A DNA stretch of 64,000 nt from Fidelibacterota bacterium UBA7301. GTDB lineage: Bacteria > Fidelibacterota > Marinisomatia > Marinisomatales > TCS55. The stretch lies in assembly GCA_002471845.1 (NCBI GenBank), contig DKQT01000033.1, positions 1 through 64,000 of the forward strand, read 5' to 3'. The notes below the pieces were generated by a model, which was given only the letters and a program-made list of their open reading frames with translations, did not search any database and was not told where the DNA came from. The translations under genes and the position numbers were made by a program. Shown here one piece after another: positions 1 to 8,589 of the stretch (its first letter is position 1; each line of letters begins with the position of its first letter).

Positions 1-120
1 TGTAGTCAATTCTGGTTTTTCCCTAGTGAACTGTTCAAGAATTTGAAAAGTTTTATATACTGATCCATTTTGGACAGTTAAATTTACTGCGTCATCAGAT
101 TTGTTTAATAATTGAACCAT
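1..120 (-). CDS. IclR-like transcriptional regulator, N-terminal fragment (runs off left edge)
   Basis: Reading the minus strand from an ATG at 120-118, an open frame continues to the window edge and gives 40 residues. After a short polar leader the fragment reads GSVYKTFQILEQFTREKPEL, which resembles the first helix of the winged HTH of IclR-family regulators (a 'ration of S-V-x-K-A-L-x-I-L-E-x-F' pattern followed by a short loop). There is no clear Shine-Dalgarno sequence upstream. Only the N-terminus is visible, so the effector domain and regulated genes cannot be judged. The family assignment rests on this one motif and is tentative. Confidence 0.45.
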   Translation of the reverse strand, partial: MVQLLNKSDDAVNLTVQNGSVYKTFQILEQFTREKPELTT

Positions 121-276
121 GTGTTTAATATATAAACTTATTACTATAATTGTTAAATGCCAAGAAATAAATGGCAAATAAAATTTGTGAGCCATTAGAA
201 TAAAATAAAATAAATCAAAGTTAAGTTAGCCAGACTGGTTCAAAAGCATCAATGCAACTAAAACAGATGGCAACCC

Positions 277-508
277 ATGTTTTATAACCATAAGTATAAT
301 GAACCAGCGGAAAATATCAAGTATTACTGGGATAGTAATTTATACTGGATAATTTGTGATACTTTAGGGTACATTATCAAAAGGAGATAGTTTGTGAACT
401 TGGTGGCATAAAAGCAATTTAGAATTTCGGGGGGATTATTTAACAAAGAAAGAATTCAAAGAACAATTTGGTAGATTTGAAAATTATTCGTACAACAAGA
501 ATAAATAA
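277..508 (+). pseudogene. Decayed coding stretch, unidentified
   Basis: Two short open stretches in different frames have coding-like composition: 277-390 (ATG start, 37 residues, contains NIKYYWDSNLYW) and 398-508 (contains YLTKKEFKEQFGRFENYS, then TAA). The second has no start codon and is preceded by a TGA. Together they look like a gene broken by a frameshift and stops. The parent family was not recognised. They could also be chance open frames in an AT-rich intergenic region. Confidence 0.25.
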
Positions 509-525
509 GATTCATCGGGAGTTCT

Positions 526-657
526 ATGGGTTACCATAAAAAATATTCAATTATAAACAAAAAATTTCTGATAATTTTTCTTTTGCTCACCGTTTCTACT
601 ATTACTCTTCTGGCACAAGGTGGCGGACCACTAACTCCGACTGTTATGTGCAAATAA
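526..657 (+). CDS. Small secreted peptide (43 aa)
   Basis: ATG at 526 is preceded by GGGAG at 517-521. The 43-residue product has a textbook Sec signal: basic start (MGYHKKYSIINKK), hydrophobic core (FLIIFLLLTVSTITLL), and an A-Q cleavage-like site, leaving a mature tail of about 12 residues beginning GGGPLTP. It ends 22 bases before the cytochrome gene and probably shares its transcript. Too short for family assignment. It may be a real short exported peptide or the surviving 5' end of a longer gene. Confidence 0.4.
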   Translation: MGYHKKYSIINKKFLIIFLLLTVSTITLLAQGGGPLTPTVMCK

Positions 658-679
658 TCAATACTTAAGATAGTAACAA

Positions 680-2896
680 TTGGTGTCTTCAAAAGATAAT
701 GTCGTGATACAAAGTCATAAAATCATATTTTTTTTATTAGTCCTGATTTATTCTTGCCAAACAGATACAGGTCACGTAACAAACTATGTTCAAGAAGATC
801 CTGCCGCATCAAAATTTGTGGGCTCTATGACATGTTTATCTTGTCACAAGGAACAATATTCAAGTTGGAAAGATTCACACCATGATCAAGCAATGAAAAT
901 TGCTGATTCATCAAGTGTTCTTGCAGACTTTAATGACGCTTTATTTACCAGTAATAATATCAAAAGCACCTTTTTCAAAAAAGGGAATGACTATTTTGTG
1001 AATACTAAGGGGGAAGATGGAAACTATCATGATTATAAAATAGATTATACATTTGGTGTAACTCCCCTTCAACAGTATATCGTTCAGTTTCCGAATGGTA
1101 AATATCAATGTTTACAGACTGCATGGGATACAGAGCAAAACAAATGGTTTGATCTTCAGCCCGACATAGATGATATCGAGGTAGGCGAATGGATTCATTG
1201 GACGGGGGGAGGTATGAGATGGAACTCAACTTGTGCTGATTGTCATTCTACTAATCTTCATAAAAATTTTGACAGCAAATCAAATTCATATAATACCACT
1301 TTTAGTGAAATCAATGTTGGTTGTGAAGCCTGCCATGGCCCAGCAAGTTTACACGTAGATTATTACAAAAATCCAAACAAAACTACAGAGCCTCCTCCTA
1401 TGTATATGGCTAATTCTTTATCTTTTACAGAACTTGTTGATAAATGTGCAAGATGCCATTCCTTAAGGAAACAGATTACCAAGGCGTTTGATTATAAAGG
1501 GCAATTTCTGGATCATTATTACCCCACATTATTAGTTGATCCAGTGTATGAACTAGATGGGCAAATCAGAGGGGAAGATTATGTTTATGGTTCTTTTATC
1601 CAGAGTAAAATGTACCATAATGGTGTATCGTGCAAAGACTGTCACGATGTTCATTCATTGAAACTCAAGCAAAGTGGAAATGCACTTTGTTTGAGCTGTC
1701 ATGATCAGAAATATGACAAAGATTCTCATCATTTTCATGACGAAAACTCAAAAGCAGCCCAATGTATCAATTGCCATATGATAGGCAAAACTTATATGGG
1801 AAATGATTTTAGAAGGGATCATAGTTTCCGCATTCCCAGACCAGACCAAACAATAAAATATAGTACTCCTAATGCCTGTAATAATTGTCACAGCACTAAA
1901 AGTCCAAAGTGGGCCAGTGATTTCATCAATTCGAAATATGGCACTGAACGAGCTAATCATTTTTCAGACTTATTGCTAGCTGGATCTCATGGAGATAATG
2001 ATGCGTACTATACACTGATATCACAAAGGAATTATCCTGATATAGCCAGAGCAACAGCCCTTAACCTATATGCAAACCAACAACTTTTTCCGCAAGAGTT
2101 AACAGCGATTAAGGAATTCTTAAAAGACTCTTCTGCAAATGTAAGAAATGAAGCTATTCATGCTTTTGAAAAAGCAGGCGGTTCTGATTTCTATCAATTT
2201 ATAGCGCCTTTATTATTGGATTCTATTCGAACGGTAAGGATTTCTGCAGCTAGATATTTTAATGCATTTAACCTCACTCCGCTGAATTTAGCTATGGCGG
2301 AAAGCGAACTTCTCGAAGAATTAGAAATGAATGCTGATTTTGCATCTGGGCAGCATCAGATAGCTGTACACCATCAGAAAAAAGGTAATATAAAATTAGC
2401 CATAAAAGCTTATAAGAGGGCAATCAAATTGGACAGTTATCACAATATATCTAGACTAAATTTAGCTTTATTAATTTATCAGCAAGGAGATGTTTCAGAA
2501 GCAGAAAAACTGTATCTCAAAGTAATTGAGCAGGAGCCAGATTATAGTTATTCATACTTTATGTTGGGTCTTTTGTATCATGAAATCGGAAATTCCTCAG
2601 AAGCATTAAAGTATTTTGGTATGGCATGTGAAAAGGAACCTGTGAACATCCGAGCTTTTTACAATTATGCGCTCAAACTACAAGAAGCCGGGCAAAACGA
2701 AGAATCAATCAGAATTATAGATAGAGCTTTAACAATCATTCCTGATAACGAAGAATTTCTATACGTAAAACTTATAGGCCAATTAAATGATAACCAGCAT
2801 AATGCATCATATAATACCTGTCTGAAACTACTTGAAATAGCTCCCAATAATGTTAATTACAAACAAATTTGGGACAGATTAAAACAAAATATGTAG
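680..2896 (+). CDS. Octahaem cytochrome c lipoprotein with HEAT-like and TPR repeats
   Basis: Predicted exported electron-transfer protein. Eight CxxCH haem-attachment motifs lie at residues 52, 185, 215, 256, 318, 337, 362 and 400, an arrangement like the cytochrome c554/multihaem family (Doubled CXXCH). A signal peptide ends in a lipobox with Cys26 (LIYSC), so the protein is probably anchored to a membrane. Residues about 430-530 look like HEAT-type helices, and about 550-730 hold TPR units (for example the AIKAYKRAIKLDSYHNISRL region). The first codon listed is TTG at 680; GTG at 704 would give a more usual short n-region and may be the true start. The haem-TPR combination suggests docking to a partner in respiration, but the redox substrate is unknown. 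Confidence 0.85.
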   Translation: MVSSKDNVVIQSHKIIFFLLVLIYSCQTDTGHVTNYVQEDPAASKFVGSMTCLSCHKEQYSSWKDSHHDQAMKIADSSSVLADFNDALFTSNNIKSTFFKKGNDYFVNTKGEDGNYHDYKIDYTFGVTPLQQYIVQFPNGKYQCLQTAWDTEQNKWFDLQPDIDDIEVGEWIHWTGGGMRWNSTCADCHSTNLHKNFDSKSNSYNTTFSEINVGCEACHGPASLHVDYYKNPNKTTEPPPMYMANSLSFTELVDKCARCHSLRKQITKAFDYKGQFLDHYYPTLLVDPVYELDGQIRGEDYVYGSFIQSKMYHNGVSCKDCHDVHSLKLKQSGNALCLSCHDQKYDKDSHHFHDENSKAAQCINCHMIGKTYMGNDFRRDHSFRIPRPDQTIKYSTPNACNNCHSTKSPKWASDFINSKYGTERANHFSDLLLAGSHGDNDAYYTLISQRNYPDIARATALNLYANQQLFPQELTAIKEFLKDSSANVRNEAIHAFEKAGGSDFYQFIAPLLLDSIRTVRISAARYFNAFNLTPLNLAMAESELLEELEMNADFASGQHQIAVHHQKKGNIKLAIKAYKRAIKLDSYHNISRLNLALLIYQQGDVSEAEKLYLKVIEQEPDYSYSYFMLGLLYHEIGNSSEALKYFGMACEKEPVNIRAFYNYALKLQEAGQNEESIRIIDRALTIIPDNEEFLYVKLIGQLNDNQHNASYNTCLKLLEIAPNNVNYKQIWDRLKQNM

Positions 2897-3023
2897 TAAT
2901 AATCATGAATAGTTGGTCAAAAAAAGCACATAACAATGTATAACAAATCATAGGCGCCTATCGGCAGGCTACGCTTATTATACGAAACGGTATTCCCGCT
3001 TTTTTTTGTAGTTAATATATCTA

Positions 3024-4196
3024 TTACGAATCGTAAGCGGCCATACCGGTCACTTCCTGACCCAAAATCAGAGTATGCATTTCGTGGGTGCCTTCGTATG
3101 TATAAACCGATTCAATATTGGCCATATGCCGTATCGGTGAATAGTCTTCCGTAATTCCGTTCGCGCCCAAAATTTCCCGAGCTATACGGGCCACATCGCG
3201 TGCCATGGCACAGTTGTTGCGCTTGGCCATGGATACCTGCTGGAAAGTCATTTTGCCTTCATCTTTTAATCGGCCAAGACGATACACCAAAAGTTGTGCT
3301 TCCGTGATCCGGGTGATCATTTCAGCCAGCTTGGCTTGCGTCAATTGATAACCTGCTATGGGTTTGGAAAATTGTTTTCGCTCTTTTGAATAATCCAGGG
3401 CCGTGTTGTAACAATCCACAGCTGCACCCACCATACCCCAGGCAATGCCGTAGCGGGCCTGGGTCAGACAACTTAATGGTCCCTTCAGTCCTTCAATATT
3501 TGGAAGCCGCGCTGAATCGGGTACGCGTACGTTGGTCATAGAAAGTTCAGACGTGACCGATGCGCGTAAACTCAATTTCCCATGGATGTCGCTGGATGTG
3601 AATCCTTCCATGCCCTTTTCAAGTAGAAATCCGCGGACGATACCGTCTTCATCCCGCGCCCAAACCACCGAAACGTCGGCAACGGAGCCATTGGTGATCC
3701 ACATTTTATTCCCATTGATGATCCAGTCGTCTCCATTCCGTTTGCATCGCGTGGCCATGCCGCCGGGATTGGAACCGAAATTGGGTTCAGTGAGACCAAA
3801 ACAACCGATTTTGGTCCCCGAACCCAGTCCTGGGAGCCATTTGGCTTTTTGATCATCTGAACCATAAGCATGGATGGGATACATGACCAGACTGCCTTGT
3901 ACGCTTGCAAAGGATCGCAGGCCAGAATCACCCCGTTCCAGTTCATGAAGAATGAGTCCGTAAGCCACATTGCTTACGCCTGCCCCGCCGCTTTTTTCCG
4001 GGAGAGATGATCCCATGAATCCTAGTTCACCCAATTTAGGTACCAATTCCATGGGGAAGGTGGCGTTCTCATAATGATCATTGATCACAGACATGAATTC
4101 GGTTTGAACGAAGTCATATGCCGTTTGCTGAATCAGCAACTCTTCTTCTGTGAGTAAGTCCGTTATATTGTAAAAATCAGGGCCGTAATTTTTCAT
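3024..4196 (-). CDS. gcdH: Glutaryl-CoA dehydrogenase (acyl-CoA dehydrogenase family)
   Basis: FAD-dependent oxidative decarboxylation of glutaryl-CoA to crotonyl-CoA and CO2. The 390-residue protein carries family landmarks: GLTEPNFGSNPGGM in the FAD-binding middle domain, QARYGIAWG, and near the C-terminus YTYEGTHEMHTLILG, where Glu is the catalytic base and the Y-E-G-T context is typical of GCDH rather than of short-chain dehydrogenases. The ATG at 4196 is chosen because AAAGGAAAA precedes it; an upstream ATG at 4253 would overlap the homocitrate synthase gene. It lies 28 bases downstream of that gene on the same strand, likely co-transcribed. Substrate assignment is from motifs only, and a related CoA ester is possible. 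Confidence 0.82.
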   Translation of the reverse strand: MKNYGPDFYNITDLLTEEELLIQQTAYDFVQTEFMSVINDHYENATFPMELVPKLGELGFMGSSLPEKSGGAGVSNVAYGLILHELERGDSGLRSFASVQGSLVMYPIHAYGSDDQKAKWLPGLGSGTKIGCFGLTEPNFGSNPGGMATRCKRNGDDWIINGNKMWITNGSVADVSVVWARDEDGIVRGFLLEKGMEGFTSSDIHGKLSLRASVTSELSMTNVRVPDSARLPNIEGLKGPLSCLTQARYGIAWGMVGAAVDCYNTALDYSKERKQFSKPIAGYQLTQAKLAEMITRITEAQLLVYRLGRLKDEGKMTFQQVSMAKRNNCAMARDVARIAREILGANGITEDYSPIRHMANIESVYTYEGTHEMHTLILGQEVTGMAAYDS

Positions 4197-4224
4197 GGTT
4201 TTCCTTTTATAACTGGTATATAAA

Positions 4225-5352
4225 TTACACTTGAATTCCCATTGATTTGGCATGAGAAATCAACTCATCATCAGTCCAATTCACCTTTTTTGGTCTAGAT
4301 TTAATCATATTTAATACATCCGTTACATCATGTTTTTTATAAGCAAACCCTAATGATTTAAATTTATTCTCGATAGCGGCCCTACCTGTATATTTGTCTA
4401 TAACCAGTGTCCGTTTGCGATTTAAAGATTCCGGAGAGATGGCTTCGTAAGACTTGGGATCTTTCACAACCGCTTTCACATGGAGCCCTGCCTTGTGAGA
4501 AAAGGCATTCTTCCCCACGATAGGCTGATTGTCAGTAGATTTGAATTTCGTAAAGGATGTGACCAGCTCTGTCAATTCAGGAATCATCCCCAAATCCCAA
4601 TTTCCATTCACTTTATACAGATTTATCAACGATATCACCACTTCTGCCAACGGTGGAAGACCACAGCGCTCACCCAAACCATTCACAGCCACATCCACAC
4701 ATTGAGCCCCTGCTTCTAAAGCAGACAATGCATTTGCCGTGGCCATCCCAAAATCATTGTGACAATGAATATGAACAGGAATATCCAATTCACAAACGAT
4801 GCAGTTCACAAGTTCTTTTGTTTTTGAGGGGGTCAGACATCCAACAGTATCAGCCAGGCTAAATCGGTCAGCACCTGCAAGTTGAACTATTTCTCCCACC
4901 TGAATCAGAAAATCAATGTCAGTTCGACTGGCATCTTCGGCTGTGAATCGAAGTTTAAGTCCGTTATCTTTTCCATATTTCACTGCAGTCTCAATGTAAT
5001 TTAATGCTTCAGATTTAGTAACATTGAATTTGTGTTTCAAGCTCAATGGAGATGTACCAAAGAAAATGCCCATCCATTCTACGCCGATAGCCATCACATC
5101 ATTGATATCTGATTTTGATGCCCTGCCATGAGCCATTTTCTTTGCATTTAGATCAAGGTCATTTAATGCTTCTACCGCTTCATATACATCAGGTGATACA
5201 GCCGGATGACCCAATTCAATGAAATCGACACTGAAGGAATCCAGTCGTTTGGCTAGAGCAATCTTTTCATTTACGCTAAATGAAACACCAGGGGTTTGTT
5301 CTCCTTCACGTAGTGTGGAGTCTAAGATCTCTATTTTTTCTATTAAAACCAT
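4225..5352 (-). CDS. Homocitrate synthase-type 2-oxoacid/acetyl-CoA condensing enzyme (NifV/LysS/AksA group)
   Basis: DRE-TIM metallolyase expected to condense acetyl-CoA with a 2-oxoacid. N-terminal DSTLREGEQTPG holds the catalytic Arg and metal ligand; HIHCHNDFGMA supplies the HxH metal site; FSHKAGLHVKAV is the flexible-domain motif. At 375 residues it lacks the C-terminal leucine regulatory domain of LeuA. The C-terminal part (RKRTLVIDKYTGRAAIENK and what follows) resembles LysS/NifV homocitrate synthases. The gene precedes gcdH on the same strand and diverges from the 2-oxoacid:ferredoxin oxidoreductase. Likely role: 2-oxoglutarate to homocitrate, for lysine or for 2-oxoadipate. A citramalate or isopropylmalate role is less likely but not excluded. 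Confidence 0.75.
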   Translation of the reverse strand: MVLIEKIEILDSTLREGEQTPGVSFSVNEKIALAKRLDSFSVDFIELGHPAVSPDVYEAVEALNDLDLNAKKMAHGRASKSDINDVMAIGVEWMGIFFGTSPLSLKHKFNVTKSEALNYIETAVKYGKDNGLKLRFTAEDASRTDIDFLIQVGEIVQLAGADRFSLADTVGCLTPSKTKELVNCIVCELDIPVHIHCHNDFGMATANALSALEAGAQCVDVAVNGLGERCGLPPLAEVVISLINLYKVNGNWDLGMIPELTELVTSFTKFKSTDNQPIVGKNAFSHKAGLHVKAVVKDPKSYEAISPESLNRKRTLVIDKYTGRAAIENKFKSLGFAYKKHDVTDVLNMIKSRPKKVNWTDDELISHAKSMGIQV

Positions 5353-5444
5353 TTACTAAACTTAATAAATCTATTGAACAATAAACTATTTTCGTTTATT
5401 TCAAGAATCCTCTTATGTAATTTTACTGCTTATAATTTTTGCTC
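5353..5444. promoter_or_regulatory. Divergent promoter region between homocitrate synthase and korA
   Basis: This 92-base AT-rich spacer separates two gene starts facing away from each other, so it must hold both promoters. It contains TATAAT-like sequence (TTATAATTTTT at about 5430-5440) just ahead of korA. That is close enough to the korA ATG at 5445 that the message would have a very short leader, and there is no obvious Shine-Dalgarno sequence. No operator was recognised. Confidence 0.35.
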
Positions 5445-6545
5445 ATGTCGAACAATAATCAACGTAGGGAAATGGTAGATGGTGCTACTGCCATCGCACG
5501 TGGTGCTTTGGATGCGGGCTGTAACTTCTACGCTGGATACCCCATCACTCCAGCATCAGGAATCCTGACACATATGCTCCGCGAACTACCCAAAGTTGGA
5601 GGCATCGGACTGCAGGGAGAAGATGAAATTTCATCCCTTGGTCATTGCATTGGAGCCGCAACTGCCGGCGCGACGGTTTTTACCGCCACTAGTGGACCCG
5701 GGCTTTCATTATATTCGGAGAATCTAGGTTTGAGTATCATGATGGAAGTCCCTTTGGTCATTGCAATATCTCAACGACTGGGGCCTTCCACTGGAGCAGC
5801 AACAGCAACAGCTCAAGGCGATATTCAATTTATGAGATGGTGTACATCAGGAGGTTATCTTGTTATTGTACTTTCACCAACAAATATTCAAGAAAGTTAT
5901 CATTTAACAAAACGCGCATTTAAACTAGCAAAACGTTTCCGCAGCCCTGTATTCATTGCCACGGATAAAGAAACAGTAATGACCACTGAATCAGTCGCTG
6001 AATCAGAAATGCTTAATACCCCAAACTGGCCCGATATTCCAGATGAACCTGTAGGTAAACCTTTGTACCCATATCAAAAATATGGAACGATTCATCATTA
6101 CACCGGATCCAGCCATACGGAAGAAGGTCATATCACCAAGGATCCAGAAATTATTGCCGAATTCAATGAACGGCTGAAAAATAAAATCGGGGATCAAGTG
6201 GATGAGATTGCACTAGTCAAAACCGATTTACAGGAAGGAGCAGACACCTTAATCATAAGTTACGGTGTTTCCGCACGATCGATGGAAGCTGCCGTTAAAG
6301 AATTACGATCAAATGGGAAAAAAGTATCCGCACTAACTGTTTATTCATTATGGCCAATTCCTGAAAAGAAAATTCTTTCAAGTTTAGATGGAATTAATCG
6401 AATTATTATTCCAGAAATGAATCATGGTCAATATCGATACGAAATCGAAAGGCTAGCAAATGAGAATGTAGATCTCATAGGTGTGAACCGTGTGGATACT
6501 TTTCTGATTACTCCTGAAGAGATCATTGAGGCATATCATGGTTGA
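5445..6545 (+). CDS. korA: 2-oxoacid:ferredoxin oxidoreductase, alpha subunit (KorA-like)
   Basis: Pyrimidine-binding half of a thiamine-diphosphate enzyme that oxidises a 2-oxoacid to the acyl-CoA while reducing ferredoxin. The N-terminus contains GYPITPASGI (YPITP motif), then QGEDEISSLG and ATSGPGLSLYSE, all standard for the alpha subunit. The C-terminal transketolase-C-like domain includes VSALTVYSLWPIP. At 366 residues it lacks the N-terminal gamma domain that is often fused to KorA; the gamma domain is instead on the partner. ATG 5445 is preferred over TTG 5439. It overlaps korB by 8 bases, indicating translational coupling. 2-Oxoglutarate is the default substrate; 2-oxoadipate is possible from context. 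Confidence 0.85.
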   Translation: MSNNNQRREMVDGATAIARGALDAGCNFYAGYPITPASGILTHMLRELPKVGGIGLQGEDEISSLGHCIGAATAGATVFTATSGPGLSLYSENLGLSIMMEVPLVIAISQRLGPSTGAATATAQGDIQFMRWCTSGGYLVIVLSPTNIQESYHLTKRAFKLAKRFRSPVFIATDKETVMTTESVAESEMLNTPNWPDIPDEPVGKPLYPYQKYGTIHHYTGSSHTEEGHITKDPEIIAEFNERLKNKIGDQVDEIALVKTDLQEGADTLIISYGVSARSMEAAVKELRSNGKKVSALTVYSLWPIPEKKILSSLDGINRIIIPEMNHGQYRYEIERLANENVDLIGVNRVDTFLITPEEIIEAYHG

Positions 6546-7857
6546 ACCAATTTTAGATACTTATATAGCTGAAGAAAATCTTCCTTATGAATTTTGTCCA
6601 GGATGTAGTCATGGTAAAGTTCTTGGTGCTTTAAGCAACAGCCTAAAACAGCAAGGTCTTGACCCATCAGAAGTGGTCATTGTGACGGACATTGGCTGTG
6701 TGGGACTTTCAGATAAATATTTTGTTACCCACGCCTTCCATGGACTTCACGGCAGAGCCATTACGTATGCATCGGGGATCAAAATGCAAAATCCTGAACT
6801 AAAAGTGATCGTGCTCATTGGTGATGGTGGTTGTGGAATCGGCGGCCATCATTTATTAAATGCAGCTAGGCTCAATACTGATATTACAGTGCTAGTGTTT
6901 AATAACTTTAATTTTGGAATGACAGGTGGTCAACATTCTGTTACAACACCTTTAGATAGTATCACCGCGACGACTACACTCGGTAGTACTGATGCTCCAA
7001 TGGATATAGCCGGAACTGCAAAAGTGAATGGCGGAGGGTTTGTCGCTCGGGCAACAGCATTTGACAAGGATCTACCGGATTTGGTCGAAAAAGGAATGAA
7101 ACATGATGGATTTTCTCTCATTGATATATGGGAACTTTGCACTGCATACTATGTCATTCGAAATGATTTTGGTCGGAAAGAAATGATGGGCTACATGGAC
7201 AGCATGAATATGGAATCCGGCATTCTGCAGGAAACGGAGCGACCCAGTTTTCAAACCAGTTATAAAGGAATCCAAGAACAAGCCAGCAAGCAAAAACCAA
7301 TGAGCGGTTTAGTATTGGATACTAAATTTTCTTCAGATCTTGAAAAACCTGTTCGAATCGTTTTAGCTGGAGCTGCAGGGCAAAAAGTCGTTTCCGCTGG
7401 TAATTTACTTGCGTCAGCCGCAACTCTTTCTGGTCTATGGACCAGTCGTCGAGCTGATTTTCCCATTACAATACAAACAGGATTTTCTGTAGCTGAAATT
7501 GTTATATCTCCTGAACCTGTTCTCTATTCCGGGATTATTAAACCTGATGTGGCAGCCTTGATCGCGCCAGAAGGAAAAGCTAAAATTGCTCGTTTAACTA
7601 AAACTATGGAAGAATCAGATACAATTTACTTTGCGGATGGTTTGGGTGATGTGGATTCTCCAGCGAATCAATTACCCCTGGAATTTCCTGAAAGCGCTAA
7701 AAAAGAAGTGCACAAAAATATATCCGCGTTAACCGCAGGGTATCTTACAAAACAATTAAATCTATTTCCCTTTGAAGCATTGCAAGAAGCAGTTCGTCAG
7801 ATCCAAAAACCAAAGATAGCTGAAATCAACCTCGGTATATTAGCTCACTTTGAATAG
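6538..7857 (+). CDS. korB: 2-oxoacid:ferredoxin oxidoreductase, fused beta-gamma subunit
   Basis: The first part (residues 1 to about 260) is the TPP-pyrophosphate-binding beta subunit: FCPGCSHG near residue 20, IGDGGCGIGG with NNFNFGMTGGQHS forming the metal/TPP site. From about residue 270 a second domain begins with PVRIVLAGAAGQKVVSAG and runs to the end, matching the gamma (POR/KOR catalytic-gamma) domain that normally is separate or fused to alpha. ATG 6538 is preferred over TTG 6526 because GAGG lies just upstream; it overlaps the end of korA. With KorA this makes a complete two-gene enzyme lacking only the ferredoxin-like delta subunit. The beta-gamma order is unusual compared with the textbook layouts. 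Confidence 0.83.
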   Translation: MVEPILDTYIAEENLPYEFCPGCSHGKVLGALSNSLKQQGLDPSEVVIVTDIGCVGLSDKYFVTHAFHGLHGRAITYASGIKMQNPELKVIVLIGDGGCGIGGHHLLNAARLNTDITVLVFNNFNFGMTGGQHSVTTPLDSITATTTLGSTDAPMDIAGTAKVNGGGFVARATAFDKDLPDLVEKGMKHDGFSLIDIWELCTAYYVIRNDFGRKEMMGYMDSMNMESGILQETERPSFQTSYKGIQEQASKQKPMSGLVLDTKFSSDLEKPVRIVLAGAAGQKVVSAGNLLASAATLSGLWTSRRADFPITIQTGFSVAEIVISPEPVLYSGIIKPDVAALIAPEGKAKIARLTKTMEESDTIYFADGLGDVDSPANQLPLEFPESAKKEVHKNISALTAGYLTKQLNLFPFEALQEAVRQIQKPKIAEINLGILAHFE

Positions 7858-7910
7858 CGTATTGATAACCTAGAAAATTACTTGGGTACTTCTCTAAAGC
7901 TCTATGGCAA

Positions 7911-8585
7911 TCAAATCAATCCATGATCAGCAAATGAATACACTTCATTTCCTGCAATAATCAAATGATCATGCACAGAAACGTCTATTGATTGAGAAGC
8001 TTCTTTCAATTTTTTGGTAATAGTTAGATCATCTTGACTTGGATTAGGATTTCCGCTGGGGTGGTTGTGAACAAACACCAACGCGGCTGCATCATTATCC
8101 AATGCCCGCTTCACCACTTCCCTTGGATAAACGACTGACGTGGTGAGTGTTCCGGCAAAGAGTTCTTCCATTTTCAGGATCTGGTTCCGGCCATTGAGAT
8201 AGATTACCAAAAACACTTCACGGCTTTTGTCCCGGAAGTTGTGCTTGAGATAATCCATCACTTCATCAGTGGAGCGGACAAAATCTTTATCCATGATCCT
8301 GTCTGCGAGATAACGACGGGAAACGGCTTGAGTTATTTTGAGTCCAAACACATTTTTATCACCAATACCCTTAATTGTTTTTAATTCTGCTGTTTCAGCT
8401 TCTAATACAGCTTTCAGAGAACCAAATTTTTTCAAGGCTGCCTTGGCCATCGGTTTGCAATCTTTAAGCGGCTGCCCCAGTGTAAGCAAAAGTTCGATGA
8501 TCTCGTAATCATGGAAGCCATCGAGTCCGCTTTTCAGAAATTTTTCACGGAGGCGTTGGCGGTGACCTTCGTTTTGTTTAGCCAC
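7911..8585 (-). CDS. radC: RadC family JAB1/MPN-domain protein
   Basis: 224 residues: an N-terminal helix-hairpin-helix-like part (residues 1 to about 90, with TIKGIGDKN) and a C-terminal MPN/JAB domain carrying the metal motif VHNHPSGNPNPSQDDL. Start is GTG 8585 with AGAGGT seven bases upstream. The stop-to-start gap from thyX is four bases, so it is translated from the thyX message. The cellular role of RadC is unsettled; the old link to recombination repair is not well supported, so only the family is claimed. Confidence 0.92.
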   Translation of the reverse strand: MAKQNEGHRQRLREKFLKSGLDGFHDYEIIELLLTLGQPLKDCKPMAKAALKKFGSLKAVLEAETAELKTIKGIGDKNVFGLKITQAVSRRYLADRIMDKDFVRSTDEVMDYLKHNFRDKSREVFLVIYLNGRNQILKMEELFAGTLTTSVVYPREVVKRALDNDAAALVFVHNHPSGNPNPSQDDLTITKKLKEASQSIDVSVHDHLIIAGNEVYSFADHGLI

Positions 8586-8589
8586 AGAG

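Noticed and set aside
2940..3015. Possible terminator after the cytochrome gene (T-run near 3000)
   Set aside because: The only stem next to the T-run is three or four base pairs, too weak to call.
3532..3852. Plus-strand frame inside gcdH
   Set aside because: Antisense to a well-supported gene with no recognisable domain.
4197..4253. Longer N-terminus for glutaryl-CoA dehydrogenase starting at 4253
   Set aside because: It overlaps the homocitrate synthase gene and ignores the well-placed ribosome-binding site before ATG 4196.
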